Shown here piece by piece: positions 26,027 through 34,773 of a stretch of 64,000 nucleotides of DNA. The position numbers were made by a program, and so were the translations under genes. Origin of the DNA: Anaerolineae bacterium (lineage in GTDB: Bacteria; Chloroflexota; Anaerolineae; Aggregatilineales; Phototrophicaceae); the NCBI GenBank assembly GCA_022841825.1, contig JALHQT010000008.1:310001-374000 (forward strand), given 5' to 3'. Each line of letters begins with the position of its first letter. Position 1 is the stretch's first letter. The notes under the pieces were generated by a model. It was not told the origin of the DNA, did no database searches, and saw nothing but the letters and a program-made list of their open reading frames with translations.

Positions 26027-27312
26027 TTCAAGCCAGTATTTGCGATGCCTTCGACGAAGTAGCGCTGCGCCAGAATGAAGAGAATCAGCGGCGGCAGAAT
26101 TGCGACCGCCGCGCCTGTCAGCATGATATTGGGTTCGCTCTGCGCCGCGTTACGGAGCTGGTTCAGCGTCAGGGTCACCACATGATTGGGCGTGTTGCCC
26201 TCGCTGATGATAACCAGGGGCCAGATGAAGCTGTTCCAGGCATACAGGAAGGTGATGATCGCCTGAGTCGCAATGGCGGGTCCACTGAGCGGGACGAAGA
26301 CTCGCCACAGGATGCCGAAGCGGCTCAAGCCGTCCAACTGCGCCGCTTCTTCCAGCTCCTTGGGGATGGTGATGAAGAACTGACGCATCAGGAATGTGCC
26401 GTAAGCGGTGAAGATCCAGGGCAAAATCAGCGCAACGAGATGATCCTGCCAGCCGATCACCACCATGAGCTGGTAGAGCGGGATGATCAATACGACAAAC
26501 GGGATCATGATCGTGCCGAGATAGACCAGGAAAACGGCATCACGTCCCCGGAAGCGCATTCGCGAGAAGGCGTAGCCACCCAGCAGCGAAGTGATGACCT
26601 GCCCCGCTGTCACAAGGAATGTGACGACCGCTGTATTGATCAGCGAGCGATCCAGGTTGCGCTGGTTGATAACGGCTTCGTAGTTGCGCCACTGGAACTC
26701 CAGGCGTTCCACCTGCGGCGTGGTGCGCGCGTTGGCATAGGTGACGACCGAAGGCTCGTTGGGGTCGATCATGCGCGCCAGACCGCCGCGATATGCCAGC
26801 GCCAACTGCTGCGTCTGCCCATCAATTGTCACATCGAACAAGTCAAACGCTTCGCCGCCAACTTCGACCGTCTGCCCGGTTTCGACGGCGCTGCCCGCCA
26901 CGCCTTCGACCGCTTCGAGAGGTAGCTGCACGACGATCTGGCTCTGACGCGGTTCGTCAACGTTGATCAGGTCGGGGGTCGTGAAAAAGCCAAACCGCGC
27001 AGAATCGCCGGTGTCGATCATCTGGCGTTCCTGCCCATCGACGGTGACGATGTACAGGGGATACTGCTCCCCTTCATATTCGGCGGTGATGGACGAATAC
27101 GGCAGCAGACGCGGCGGCGAATGGAAGACATCGGTCGCGGTTTTCAGCGACGTGAATACCATGTAAAGGAACGGAAACAGCATCAGGAAAGCGACGGCGA
27201 TCAGCAGGATGTACACGGCGATGCGCACCACCCATAGACGGATCAGCTCATTGCGTTCGCGTATCGCCGCGAGTTCGGCGTAATTGACCTGGGTTTTGAT
27301 GTTGGTAGCCAT
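26023..27312 (-). CDS. Carbohydrate ABC transporter permease (MalG-like) with large insertion
   Basis: The C-terminal 230 residues form a typical MalG-type permease with the EAA loop (EAAQLDGLSRFGILWRVFVP). Family members are usually about 280 residues; this one is 429. The difference is a soluble segment (about residues 60-205) between helices 1 and 2, on the outer face. It contains YPLYIVTVDGQERQMIDTG and AFDLFDVTIDGQTQQLALAY, two related beta-rich motifs. It may contact the binding protein. The gene is downstream of the MalF-like gene by six bases. No ATPase is in the window. Confidence 0.88.
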   Translation of the reverse strand: MATNIKTQVNYAELAAIRERNELIRLWVVRIAVYILLIAVAFLMLFPFLYMVFTSLKTATDVFHSPPRLLPYSSITAEYEGEQYPLYIVTVDGQERQMIDTGDSARFGFFTTPDLINVDEPRQSQIVVQLPLEAVEGVAGSAVETGQTVEVGGEAFDLFDVTIDGQTQQLALAYRGGLARMIDPNEPSVVTYANARTTPQVERLEFQWRNYEAVINQRNLDRSLINTAVVTFLVTAGQVITSLLGGYAFSRMRFRGRDAVFLVYLGTIMIPFVVLIIPLYQLMVVIGWQDHLVALILPWIFTAYGTFLMRQFFITIPKELEEAAQLDGLSRFGILWRVFVPLSGPAIATQAIITFLYAWNSFIWPLVIISEGNTPNHVVTLTLNQLRNAAQSEPNIMLTGAAVAILPPLILFILAQRYFVEGIANTGLK

Positions 27313-27318
27313 ATATCT

Positions 27319-28995
27319 CTAATCCTGGTACGCCGAACTGCGGTTCGACAGGCGGAACTGGATGAGCGTGACGATGAAGATGACGCCGAACAGCAGCCAG
27401 GCAGTTGCGCTGGCGCTGCCGAACTGGAAGCGCTCGAATCCTTCTTCGTACAGATAGTAAACCGTCGTCAGGCGCGCGTTGTCGCTCGTCGCCCACAGCA
27501 GGACGTACATCTCGCTGAACGCCTGCAAGCCGGAGATGAGCGTGGTGACGACGACGAAGAAAGTCGTCGGGGCGATCATCGGGAGCGTAATGCGCAGGAA
27601 GCGCGTTACGGGTCCCGCGCCATCCACCTTCCCCGCCTCCATCAGCTCACGGGGGACCGCCTGCAAACCTGCCAGGAAGATCACCGCGTTGAAGCCGATC
27701 ACCTGCCATGCAGCCATGACCACGACCGCGATCAGCATGACGTTGGGGTCGCTCAACCAGTTGACCTGGGCATCTGGATTGAAGAACTTGAGCGCCGCGT
27801 TGATGAAGCCAATGACCGGGTCGTATAACCACTGCCAGATCAGCGCTACGCCGACGACAGCGGCAATCGACGGCAGGAAGAAGACCGCTCGGAACAACTG
27901 CATCCCCGGTATTTTGGAGTTGAGCAGGATCGCCAGCAGCAGTGCCGGCAGCACGCCCAACAGGAGCAGCATGATGCAGTAGCGGAAGGTGTTGCCGAGG
28001 CTAATCCAGAAGAAGGTGTCTCGCGCGCCGATGATCAGCTTATTGGCACCCAGTTCGACTTCTGTCAGCGGGGAATATCCGAAGGTCAGCACGCCGCTGG
28101 AGGACTGCTCCACAGGGACTGTCTTGATTTCCAGACTCAGCAAGCGGCTGTAGTTGTCGAAGCCGATCCAGCGCGCCGGACTGATGGCATTGTAATTGGT
28201 GAAGCTCAGGTAAAACGAAAGCAGCAGCGGCAGGGCGAAGAACAGCAGAAAGTTGACAAAGTTCGGCATCAGGAACAGCCAGCCCTGCCAGCTTTCGCGC
28301 TCGGCTATCGTCTCGCCAAAGGTATAACCGCTGCGCACGAGATACATGCCGACCAGCAGAAACAGCGCCATCAGGATGAAGGTGATGATCGCGATGGGCT
28401 GGAAGAAAGCGCGCGCGAAATCTGCCGCCGATTGCAACAGCCCAGAGTTCCACAGCACGACGATGAGGGCAAGACCCATGATCCCCAAGCCGACCTTCTG
28501 CAGGGTGTCGCGCGCTTCTTCGCTCGGCGCGACCTTGTTGCCGAGCCAGATCACGACATAGCCAATCGGGATGCCGAGCAGCCAGATCGCGTTGCGCCAG
28601 ATACCTGTCGCAAGCGAGTCGATGCCAATGTAAAGACCGAGTACATGCCCGAAATAAAGGAGTGACAGCGCAAAGAGGAAAATATTCAGCAGCAGCCCAA
28701 TCAAGCGCCCGCCGTTGTTCAGCCGCATGATCTGCACGCCGCTGATGACCGCGCCGACGATCCCGATCCCAAGCAGGCCGATAATGAACACCCGTACGAC
28801 ATCGCCCAGGCGGAGGATCTGGTCAATCGTCGCGTTCGCACCCGCCATGCTGGGTAAGTTCCACACCTGGATCGCGCCAAAGACCAAGCCCAGGGCGATC
28901 AGGAAATGCCAGATGGCGATCAGCATGATGACAGGGGTTTGCTGAGAGGCAGCAGGTTGGGTGGGGGTTCCCATCGTGCTTGTAGTTGCAGCCAT
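27319..28995 (-). CDS. Carbohydrate ABC transporter permease (MalF/UgpA-like)
   Basis: The C-terminal 300 residues form a MalF-type permease (FVNFLLFFALPLLLSFYLSF, then the EAA loop ELMEAGKVDGAGPVTRFLRITLP). An N-terminal extension of about 240 residues adds around six helices unlike the family norm. GAGGAG precedes the ATG. It heads the run malF-malG-flippase-secreted protein. The binding protein is probably the one at 39516, 10 kb away, since no other sugar-binding gene is present. Confidence 0.88.
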   Translation of the reverse strand: MAATTSTMGTPTQPAASQQTPVIMLIAIWHFLIALGLVFGAIQVWNLPSMAGANATIDQILRLGDVVRVFIIGLLGIGIVGAVISGVQIMRLNNGGRLIGLLLNIFLFALSLLYFGHVLGLYIGIDSLATGIWRNAIWLLGIPIGYVVIWLGNKVAPSEEARDTLQKVGLGIMGLALIVVLWNSGLLQSAADFARAFFQPIAIITFILMALFLLVGMYLVRSGYTFGETIAERESWQGWLFLMPNFVNFLLFFALPLLLSFYLSFTNYNAISPARWIGFDNYSRLLSLEIKTVPVEQSSSGVLTFGYSPLTEVELGANKLIIGARDTFFWISLGNTFRYCIMLLLLGVLPALLLAILLNSKIPGMQLFRAVFFLPSIAAVVGVALIWQWLYDPVIGFINAALKFFNPDAQVNWLSDPNVMLIAVVVMAAWQVIGFNAVIFLAGLQAVPRELMEAGKVDGAGPVTRFLRITLPMIAPTTFFVVVTTLISGLQAFSEMYVLLWATSDNARLTTVYYLYEEGFERFQFGSASATAWLLFGVIFIVTLIQFRLSNRSSAYQD

Positions 28996-29050
28996 TAAAG
29001 ACTCCTCGGAAGAAAGCTCTTATCAGCCGCAGTGTAACGAATAGCGAACG

Positions 29051-29085
29051 AAAACAAAAACAACTGCCCAGGGGTTGGGCAGTTG
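29051..29085 (-). terminator. Rho-independent terminator of efp
   Basis: CAACTGCCCA (29061-29070) pairs perfectly with TGGGCAGTTG (29076-29085). On the minus strand TTTTTGTTTT follows. It ends the efp transcript before the ABC permease operon. Confidence 0.87.
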
Positions 29086-29169
29086 TCACAACAGTCTGCT
29101 CAGAGTGCCAGGATGTAAGGGCAGACTCGCGTGTCTACCCGCATTTGCGGACGAGACAGTGGTCGTCCG

Positions 29170-29727
29170 CTACCCCCGCCCGACGTAAGAACCGTCGCGG
29201 GTATCGACCTGGATCTGCTCGCCTTCCTTGATGAAGATCGGCACCTGGACAGACAGCCCCGTCTCGGTCTTGACGCGCTTGGTTACGCTGCCCGCGCTGT
29301 CGCCGACCACCGCGACCTCCGCCTCCGCGACCGTGTAGCTCACGGTCGTCGGCAGCACATAATCGATTGGCTTGCCGTCGTAGATGCGCAGTTCCAGTTC
29401 CATGTTCTCTTTCAGATACGGCTTATCCTCGCCGAAGAGCGCATAAGGCGCTTCGTACTGGTCGTAGGTCTGCTTGTTCATGAAGTGCAGGAACTGCCCA
29501 TCATCGTACAGGTATTCGCAGGGTTCCTGCTCGACATACAGATCTTCGAGCTTCTCTTCCGCGTTGAAGATGCGATTGACCGTGTTGCCCGTCTCCAGAT
29601 CGAGGAGTTGGGTATCCATATACGCCGTGCCGCGTCCCGGCTTGTTGTACTTGCTCTTGAGGACGCGCATCAGCTTGCCGTCTACGCGCAGCGTGACGCC
29701 CTTCTTCAAATCCCCACCTGGAATCAT
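29170..29727 (-). CDS. efp: Elongation factor P
   Basis: This 185-residue three-domain protein is the normal EF-P length. It has the KOW-like N-domain, the OB domain (YLYDDGQFLHFMNKQTYDQY) and the C-domain (DYVLPTTVSYTVAEAE, VQVPIFIKEGEQIQVDTRDG). EF-P relieves ribosomes stalled at polyproline. The domain I loop reads NKPGRGTAY. The tip residue (Arg32) aligns with Lys34 of E. coli EF-P, which is beta-lysylated. No modification gene (epmA, epmB, earP) is in the window. Confidence 0.95.
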   Translation of the reverse strand: MIPGGDLKKGVTLRVDGKLMRVLKSKYNKPGRGTAYMDTQLLDLETGNTVNRIFNAEEKLEDLYVEQEPCEYLYDDGQFLHFMNKQTYDQYEAPYALFGEDKPYLKENMELELRIYDGKPIDYVLPTTVSYTVAEAEVAVVGDSAGSVTKRVKTETGLSVQVPIFIKEGEQIQVDTRDGSYVGRG

Positions 29728-29778
29728 AAGACTTACCCCGTTTCACTTCGTGACTATGCGCGCATTATAGCAGATGGG

Positions 29779-30942
29779 TCATCCCTGCTTCCAGACCTCG
29801 ACGGCGGGGTCGCGCGGGCGCGCCACGTACCGATATGCACCCCAATCGACCCACGAGCAGCCGTACTGCGCAACGCGCGCGCGCATCTCGGCGTCGCACT
29901 GGGCGATGAGCACATCGGCGGCTGCCAGCGCGCGGGAATAGCCTGCGTCAGTGCGCGCACGATAGAGCGACCGCTGGCTGGGTGGCGATTGCAGCGCACT
30001 CGGCTTATCACCAGGGATTTTTAGCGAGTAATGGAGATGGCGGGTGATGGTCTGGCGCACATTTTCGGGCGTTTGGAAGAACGGCACACCATATTGCAGG
30101 TGATACACGCTGCGTTGTACCTTGAGGCAGGTGGTGCCATGCCCCAGCTCATGCATCGTCCGGTCGATCTCAAGATCGTCTTCCCATGCATCGGTATTGA
30201 CGGCGCGTGCTACCTCTCCGCACACCGCGAACGGGATCATCCCCATCTTGCCCCAAAATCCCTGCCCGCCTTCACAAACATGGTCGAGCATCTCGCGGTC
30301 GAACCCAGCAGTGAAGACATCGCGGGTTGAATGACGCGCTTGCAGGTTTACGTGAACAGAACGGACGCCAAGAATGGACTCCCTGGGGTGATCCTGTAGG
30401 GACGCCAAGAATGACGTCCGTCTCCGCCTTATCAACGGATTATCTCCTATCGGGCTGACCGCGTGCCATTTGCCCGTCTCGGCACGCTTTTCCTCGGCAA
30501 GCGCAACCATCTGCTCAAGCAGGTCACGACGATACACAGCCTCATGAGCAGGCATGATGAGATAACCGTCGCCGCCTATCTGCGCCGCTCTTCGCAGCGC
30601 GACCAGGATGCGCGCCCAACGGTCGCTCATCTCCATCTGTCGCCAGGCGTCGGGCGCTTCCCACTCGCAGCGCGTTGGCGTATCTGTCTGCGTCTCGCGT
30701 GGCTGCGGGTTGGCGATAACGTATTCAGTCGGCAGGTGCGAGAATTCGCTCATCAGTGGCTTGAGGCTGTCGATGGTCGCCTCGGAGTCACAGATCAGCA
30801 GTACTGTGTCCGCAGGGGATAAGGCACCCAGGCGGCTGCGCAGGTTAGTGTCGAAGGTCGAGCGCGCAGCTTGATCGGTCGAGCGCGGCTTGTACATGAA
30901 TTCGGCGTGCAGGAACATATACCTCAAGCGCGAACGAGGCAT
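29779..30942 (-). CDS. Possible GT-A-like protein of unknown function
   Basis: I do not recognise this 387-residue protein with confidence. Features such as GGDGYLIMPAHEAVYRRDLL, HAVSPIGDNPLI and AWEDDLEIDRTMHELG look like a GT-A glycosyltransferase fold with acidic donor-site residues. No signal peptide is present. The segment SFLASLQDHPRESILGVRSV is encoded by a duplicated TTCTTGGCGTCC repeat (30355-30430) of the GTAGGGAC family, so it is probably an in-frame insertion in a surface loop. GAGG precedes the ATG at 30942. Confidence 0.6.
   Translation of the reverse strand: MPRSRLRYMFLHAEFMYKPRSTDQAARSTFDTNLRSRLGALSPADTVLLICDSEATIDSLKPLMSEFSHLPTEYVIANPQPRETQTDTPTRCEWEAPDAWRQMEMSDRWARILVALRRAAQIGGDGYLIMPAHEAVYRRDLLEQMVALAEEKRAETGKWHAVSPIGDNPLIRRRRTSFLASLQDHPRESILGVRSVHVNLQARHSTRDVFTAGFDREMLDHVCEGGQGFWGKMGMIPFAVCGEVARAVNTDAWEDDLEIDRTMHELGHGTTCLKVQRSVYHLQYGVPFFQTPENVRQTITRHLHYSLKIPGDKPSALQSPPSQRSLYRARTDAGYSRALAAADVLIAQCDAEMRARVAQYGCSWVDWGAYRYVARPRDPAVEVWKQG
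30355..30430. repeat. GTAGGGAC-type repeat inside a coding sequence
   Basis: Two copies of GGACGCCAAGAATG (30362 and 30396 regions) with a GTAGGGACG start lie within the gene at 29779-30942 and keep its frame. They match the short palindrome family otherwise found between genes. Confidence 0.65.
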
Positions 30943-30974
30943 GCCTCATCCCTAACGGATAACCCAACGTGTGT

Positions 30975-30998
30975 GTAGGGACAAGGCGTGCCTTGTCC
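30975..30998. repeat. GTAGGGAC-type palindrome
   Basis: GTAGGGACAAGG and CCTTGTCC are arms around CGTG. It lies in the divergent spacer before the PBP gene. A separate stem, CGATTGCC (31042-31049) with GGCAATCG (31065-31072), lies downstream and includes CCGTAGGGC. Confidence 0.7.
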
Positions 30999-31165
30999 GA
31001 AAACCGACATAAATACAACTCATCCGAACATCCATTATACGCGATTGCCGTAGCCTACCCGTAGGGCAATCGTGCATCCACATGAGGACGCGCGTGGGCT
31101 TGCCAACACGCATCCGCAGGGTATGTCTGATACAATCACAGCGTTATCGAGAAAGAGTACGACTC

Positions 31166-34100
31166 ATGCCGACGATGCCCGACAACGACGAGCTTCGCAA
31201 CCCACAAGACACCCCCGGCGACGACTTCCCACTGCCCGAAGACTCCGCCGAAGCGCCGATGTACACACGCCCCAATACCATCCCGGAGCCGCCCCACGCG
31301 GACGACGAAACAGCGGACATGGTGATCATTGACGAAGCGGCAATCGCGAATACCCCCGCACCCGCTGCGCCACAGGAAGCAGCCGTCGAAGCGACCGACC
31401 CAACGCTGCCTCCCGATCCGCACATGATGCCGACACAGGCGCTGCCCAATGAACCCGGGCACGACCCCAAGAAGACGCTCCCCGGCAGCGGTGGCATGGA
31501 CCCCAACCCCGACTTCCACCCGGAAGATCCTCGCAACATCCCGGCGGGCTACACCGTGCCGCACATCGTGCCGCTGGAACACACGATGGTGCATGTGCCT
31601 GTGCAACACGTCGAACCCGCCCCGCCCGCGCAGCCAGCCGCTGCGCCCCGTCAGGAACCCGTCGTCGTGCGGCGACCACCGTCGAGCAAGCGGCTGCCAC
31701 CCGTCTCGCGGCAGCCCCGCCCCGGAACCGATGGCGTGCCGCAGCCTTCGCCCTCACCCATTACTGAACAGAGCCAGCAGCCATACTATCCGCCGCCAAA
31801 CTACCAGCAGGCGTATCCACCCGGTCAGCCCGGCGTCCCGATGCCGCCGCAGCGTCCAGTGCGCCCGCGCCGACGCCGCATCCTCGGCTGCACACCCGGC
31901 TGCCTGATGGTCTTTGGCGGCTTGACGGCGACGTTTTGCGGTGGTTTGACCTTGCTGATCATTCTGCTCACTGCCACGCTTGGCGGGCAGCTTGAGGAGC
32001 GCTATCAGGCGCAGGTGGCGAGCGTCGGCACGACGCAAAACTTCCAGAGCACCTTCTTCTATGACCGCAACGGCGAACAGCTCTGGGAGGCATTCGGCGA
32101 GGGGCGGCGCACCAACGTGCGCTTTGAGCAGTTCCCGGAAGACCTGATCAACGCGACGGTCGCTATCGAAGATGACTCGTTCTGGACGAACCCCGGCTTC
32201 GAGATTCCGGCGACCGTGCGCGCCTTCCTTCAGTACGTCGGCATCGGCGGCGCGGGCACGGGCGGCAGCACCATCACACAGCAGTTGGTGCGCAACGTGT
32301 TGTTCGACTTCGAGTATCGCGCCGAACGCAGCATCCAGCGCAAAGTCGAGGAGATCATCCTGGCGGCGCTCCTGAGCAACCGCCTGCCCAAGCAGGAAGT
32401 CCTCACGCTCTACCTGAACGAGATCTACTACGGCAACCTCGCCTATGGCGCGCAGGCTGCGGCGCAGACCTTCTTCGGCAAGGATGTGCAGGATTTGACG
32501 CTGGGCGAAGCCGCGCTGCTCGCCGGGCTGCCGCAGGCACCCGCCAACCTCAACCCGCTCGATCCCGACCCCGCGGTACAGGCGGCAGTCAGCGACCGCT
32601 GGCAGCTCGTCCTCAACCGCATGGTGACGGTCGGTTACATCACCGCTGTCGAGCGTGACGAAACGCTGCGCCAGGGCTTGACCTATAACCCGCAGGATGT
32701 GCCGCTGCGCGCGCCGCACTTCACCGTCTTCGCGCAGAACGAGCTGGAACGCCTGATGGTCGAACTCGGCTACGGACCCGAACAAATCGCGCGCGGCGGC
32801 TTGCAGGTCTACACCACTGTTGACCTGGGCATCAACGCGATGGCGCAGTCGGTCGCCCGCGAGCAGGTCGCGGCGCTGGCGGGCAACGCCGTCAGCAATG
32901 CCGCAGTTCTGGTCATGAAACCGACGACCGGAGAAATCCTGGCGATGGTCGGCAGCGTGGATTACAACGACGACGCCATCGACGGGCGCGTCAACGTCAC
33001 AATTTCGCCTCGCCAGCCGGGCAGCACCGTCAAGGCGTTCACCTATGCCGCCGCGCTCGAACAAGGGCGCACGATGGGCGACATCATCTGGGATACGCCA
33101 ACCGACATCAACGGCTACCAGCCGCTCAACTATGACCGCACCTTCCATGGTCCCGTGCGCATCCGCACCGCGCTCGCCAACAGCTACAACGTCCCGGCTG
33201 TGCAAACGCTGCGGCAGGTGGGCGTAGATTACTATCTCAACTTCATGGCACGCTTCGGTGTCGCAACGCTTGGCAACGACGCCAGCCAGTATGGTGTCTC
33301 GCTCACACTGGGCGGTGGCGAAATGACTCTGCTGGAGCTGACACGCGGCTACACGGTGTTTGCCAACGGCGGCACGCTCGTCCGTTCCACATCGATCCTG
33401 TGCGTGCTCGATAACAACGACAACATCCTCTACCAGTACGAAAATAGCTGTCCACGCGGCTCGCAGAACGGCAACACGGTCAATCGCGGCGGCTACGGAC
33501 TGCAAATCCTCGACCCCCGTATTGCCTTCATCATCGGAGATGTCCTGGCAGACGACAACGCGCGCCTGCCCGCTTTCGGGTCGAATAATCCGCTCGACCT
33601 GGGTGCGATTGCTGCTTCCGTCAAGACGGGCACGACCGACAACTTCCGCGACAACTGGACGGTCGGCTACACGCGCAATGTCGCCGTCGGCGTCTGGGTT
33701 GGCAACAGCGATGGCACGCCAATGGTCAATACAAGCGGTGTCAGCGGTGCCGCGCCGATCTGGAATCAGGTTATGCGCACGATTCATGGCGATAACCGGA
33801 TGATCAGCGCGTTTGCGACCGATGGGCAGCTCATGAGCGACCAGCTTCCGCCACCCAACGGCTTATCGCTGCGCGCGGTCTGCGCCATCAGCCAGCTCCG
33901 CGAACCCGCGACCGACTGTGGTGCATCCCTGCAAGACTATTACCTCGATACGCCAGCGGGTTTACCGGACGGCACAGGCAATCTGAATTACCCGCCACAG
34001 CCGCTGCCGACGCCGGATGCCCCGCCCGCCGCGGGTCCCTGGCTGCGCGAGGTCGAGCCGGATGTTTACCGTGTTCTCGTCCAGACCATCCCCCCCGAGA

Positions 34101-34660
34101 TCGGCTCCCAGATCACCATCGCCGTCGCGCCGGGGCAGCCGACGCCGCCGTCACCCCTCTACTGCCAGGTGCCCATCGAAATTGCGAGCAGCGCCGCAGG
34201 TGCGCGTGAGCAGCTCTTCATCGCGCCGCCAACCGTCCCTGCCGACGCCGTGCAGGCAGAGATTTATGCCCGCAACAACGGTCTTGCCTTCCTCCCGACC
34301 ATCGCCTGCACGCCTGACCTGATCAACCTGGGCGGAGGCGGTTTCGGTCCGCCCGTCATACAGGCGTTCATCAGCAGCCCGGTCGCCAACCAGGTCATCA
34401 CGGACAACACGCCGATCATCGGCACGGTGCAGTTCACATTTGACCAGGCGCAGTTCTACAAGCTGGAGGTGATTGGCGGAGGTTTTGGCGACTGGACGAC
34501 CATCGGCAGCATCCACAATAACGCGGTCATCGACGGCGTCCTGGAGACGCTGCCGGGTCCGGGCTTGCCCTCCGGCAGCTATCGCCTGCGCCTGGTCGTG
34601 ATCGGGTTGGATGGCAACTTCGTCCAGCAGCCCTTCGAGGTGCCGTTCAGCGTGCCATGA
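31166..34660 (+). CDS. Class A penicillin-binding protein (PBP1a type)
   Basis: The 1164-residue bifunctional enzyme has a cytoplasmic Pro-rich tail of about 235 residues and one membrane helix (LTATFCGGLTLLIILLTATL). A GT51 transglycosylase domain follows, with the catalytic Glu in AIEDDSFWTNPG and GGSTITQQLVRN. The transpeptidase has SxxK in QPGSTVKAF, SYN in ANSYNVPAV and KTG in SVKTGTTDN. A C-terminal Ig-like domain (PPVIQAFISSPVANQVI) ends the protein. It polymerises and crosslinks peptidoglycan at the outer face. The ATG at 31166 is preferred to upstream frames lacking a membrane-compatible start. Confidence 0.95.
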   Translation: MPTMPDNDELRNPQDTPGDDFPLPEDSAEAPMYTRPNTIPEPPHADDETADMVIIDEAAIANTPAPAAPQEAAVEATDPTLPPDPHMMPTQALPNEPGHDPKKTLPGSGGMDPNPDFHPEDPRNIPAGYTVPHIVPLEHTMVHVPVQHVEPAPPAQPAAAPRQEPVVVRRPPSSKRLPPVSRQPRPGTDGVPQPSPSPITEQSQQPYYPPPNYQQAYPPGQPGVPMPPQRPVRPRRRRILGCTPGCLMVFGGLTATFCGGLTLLIILLTATLGGQLEERYQAQVASVGTTQNFQSTFFYDRNGEQLWEAFGEGRRTNVRFEQFPEDLINATVAIEDDSFWTNPGFEIPATVRAFLQYVGIGGAGTGGSTITQQLVRNVLFDFEYRAERSIQRKVEEIILAALLSNRLPKQEVLTLYLNEIYYGNLAYGAQAAAQTFFGKDVQDLTLGEAALLAGLPQAPANLNPLDPDPAVQAAVSDRWQLVLNRMVTVGYITAVERDETLRQGLTYNPQDVPLRAPHFTVFAQNELERLMVELGYGPEQIARGGLQVYTTVDLGINAMAQSVAREQVAALAGNAVSNAAVLVMKPTTGEILAMVGSVDYNDDAIDGRVNVTISPRQPGSTVKAFTYAAALEQGRTMGDIIWDTPTDINGYQPLNYDRTFHGPVRIRTALANSYNVPAVQTLRQVGVDYYLNFMARFGVATLGNDASQYGVSLTLGGGEMTLLELTRGYTVFANGGTLVRSTSILCVLDNNDNILYQYENSCPRGSQNGNTVNRGGYGLQILDPRIAFIIGDVLADDNARLPAFGSNNPLDLGAIAASVKTGTTDNFRDNWTVGYTRNVAVGVWVGNSDGTPMVNTSGVSGAAPIWNQVMRTIHGDNRMISAFATDGQLMSDQLPPPNGLSLRAVCAISQLREPATDCGASLQDYYLDTPAGLPDGTGNLNYPPQPLPTPDAPPAAGPWLREVEPDVYRVLVQTIPPEIGSQITIAVAPGQPTPPSPLYCQVPIEIASSAAGAREQLFIAPPTVPADAVQAEIYARNNGLAFLPTIACTPDLINLGGGGFGPPVIQAFISSPVANQVITDNTPIIGTVQFTFDQAQFYKLEVIGGGFGDWTTIGSIHNNAVIDGVLETLPGPGLPSGSYRLRLVVIGLDGNFVQQPFEVPFSVP

Positions 34661-34769
34661 AGCGAATTAGCGAGGAAGCGGATTAGCAAATTAGCAGAAT
34701 AGCCTCATAGCTCGACAGGTTTTCAAAGCTACAGAGCCAAAGCTAATCTGCTAATTCGATAATTTGCTA
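34661..34769. repeat. Long imperfect hairpin, GAATTAGC word (family zeta)
   Basis: The left arm (to 34704) is made of GATTAGCAAATTAGC words, and the right arm (34741-34769) of CTAATCTGCTAATTC words; about 23 of 28 positions pair. It begins on the base after the PBP TGA stop and ends five bases before the convergent gene's stop. Confidence 0.8.
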
Positions 34770-34773
34770 TCTT

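Noticed and set aside
31754-33787. Open frame of 677 codons opposite the PBP gene
   Set aside because: Antisense to a gene with all PBP motifs; no domain visible.
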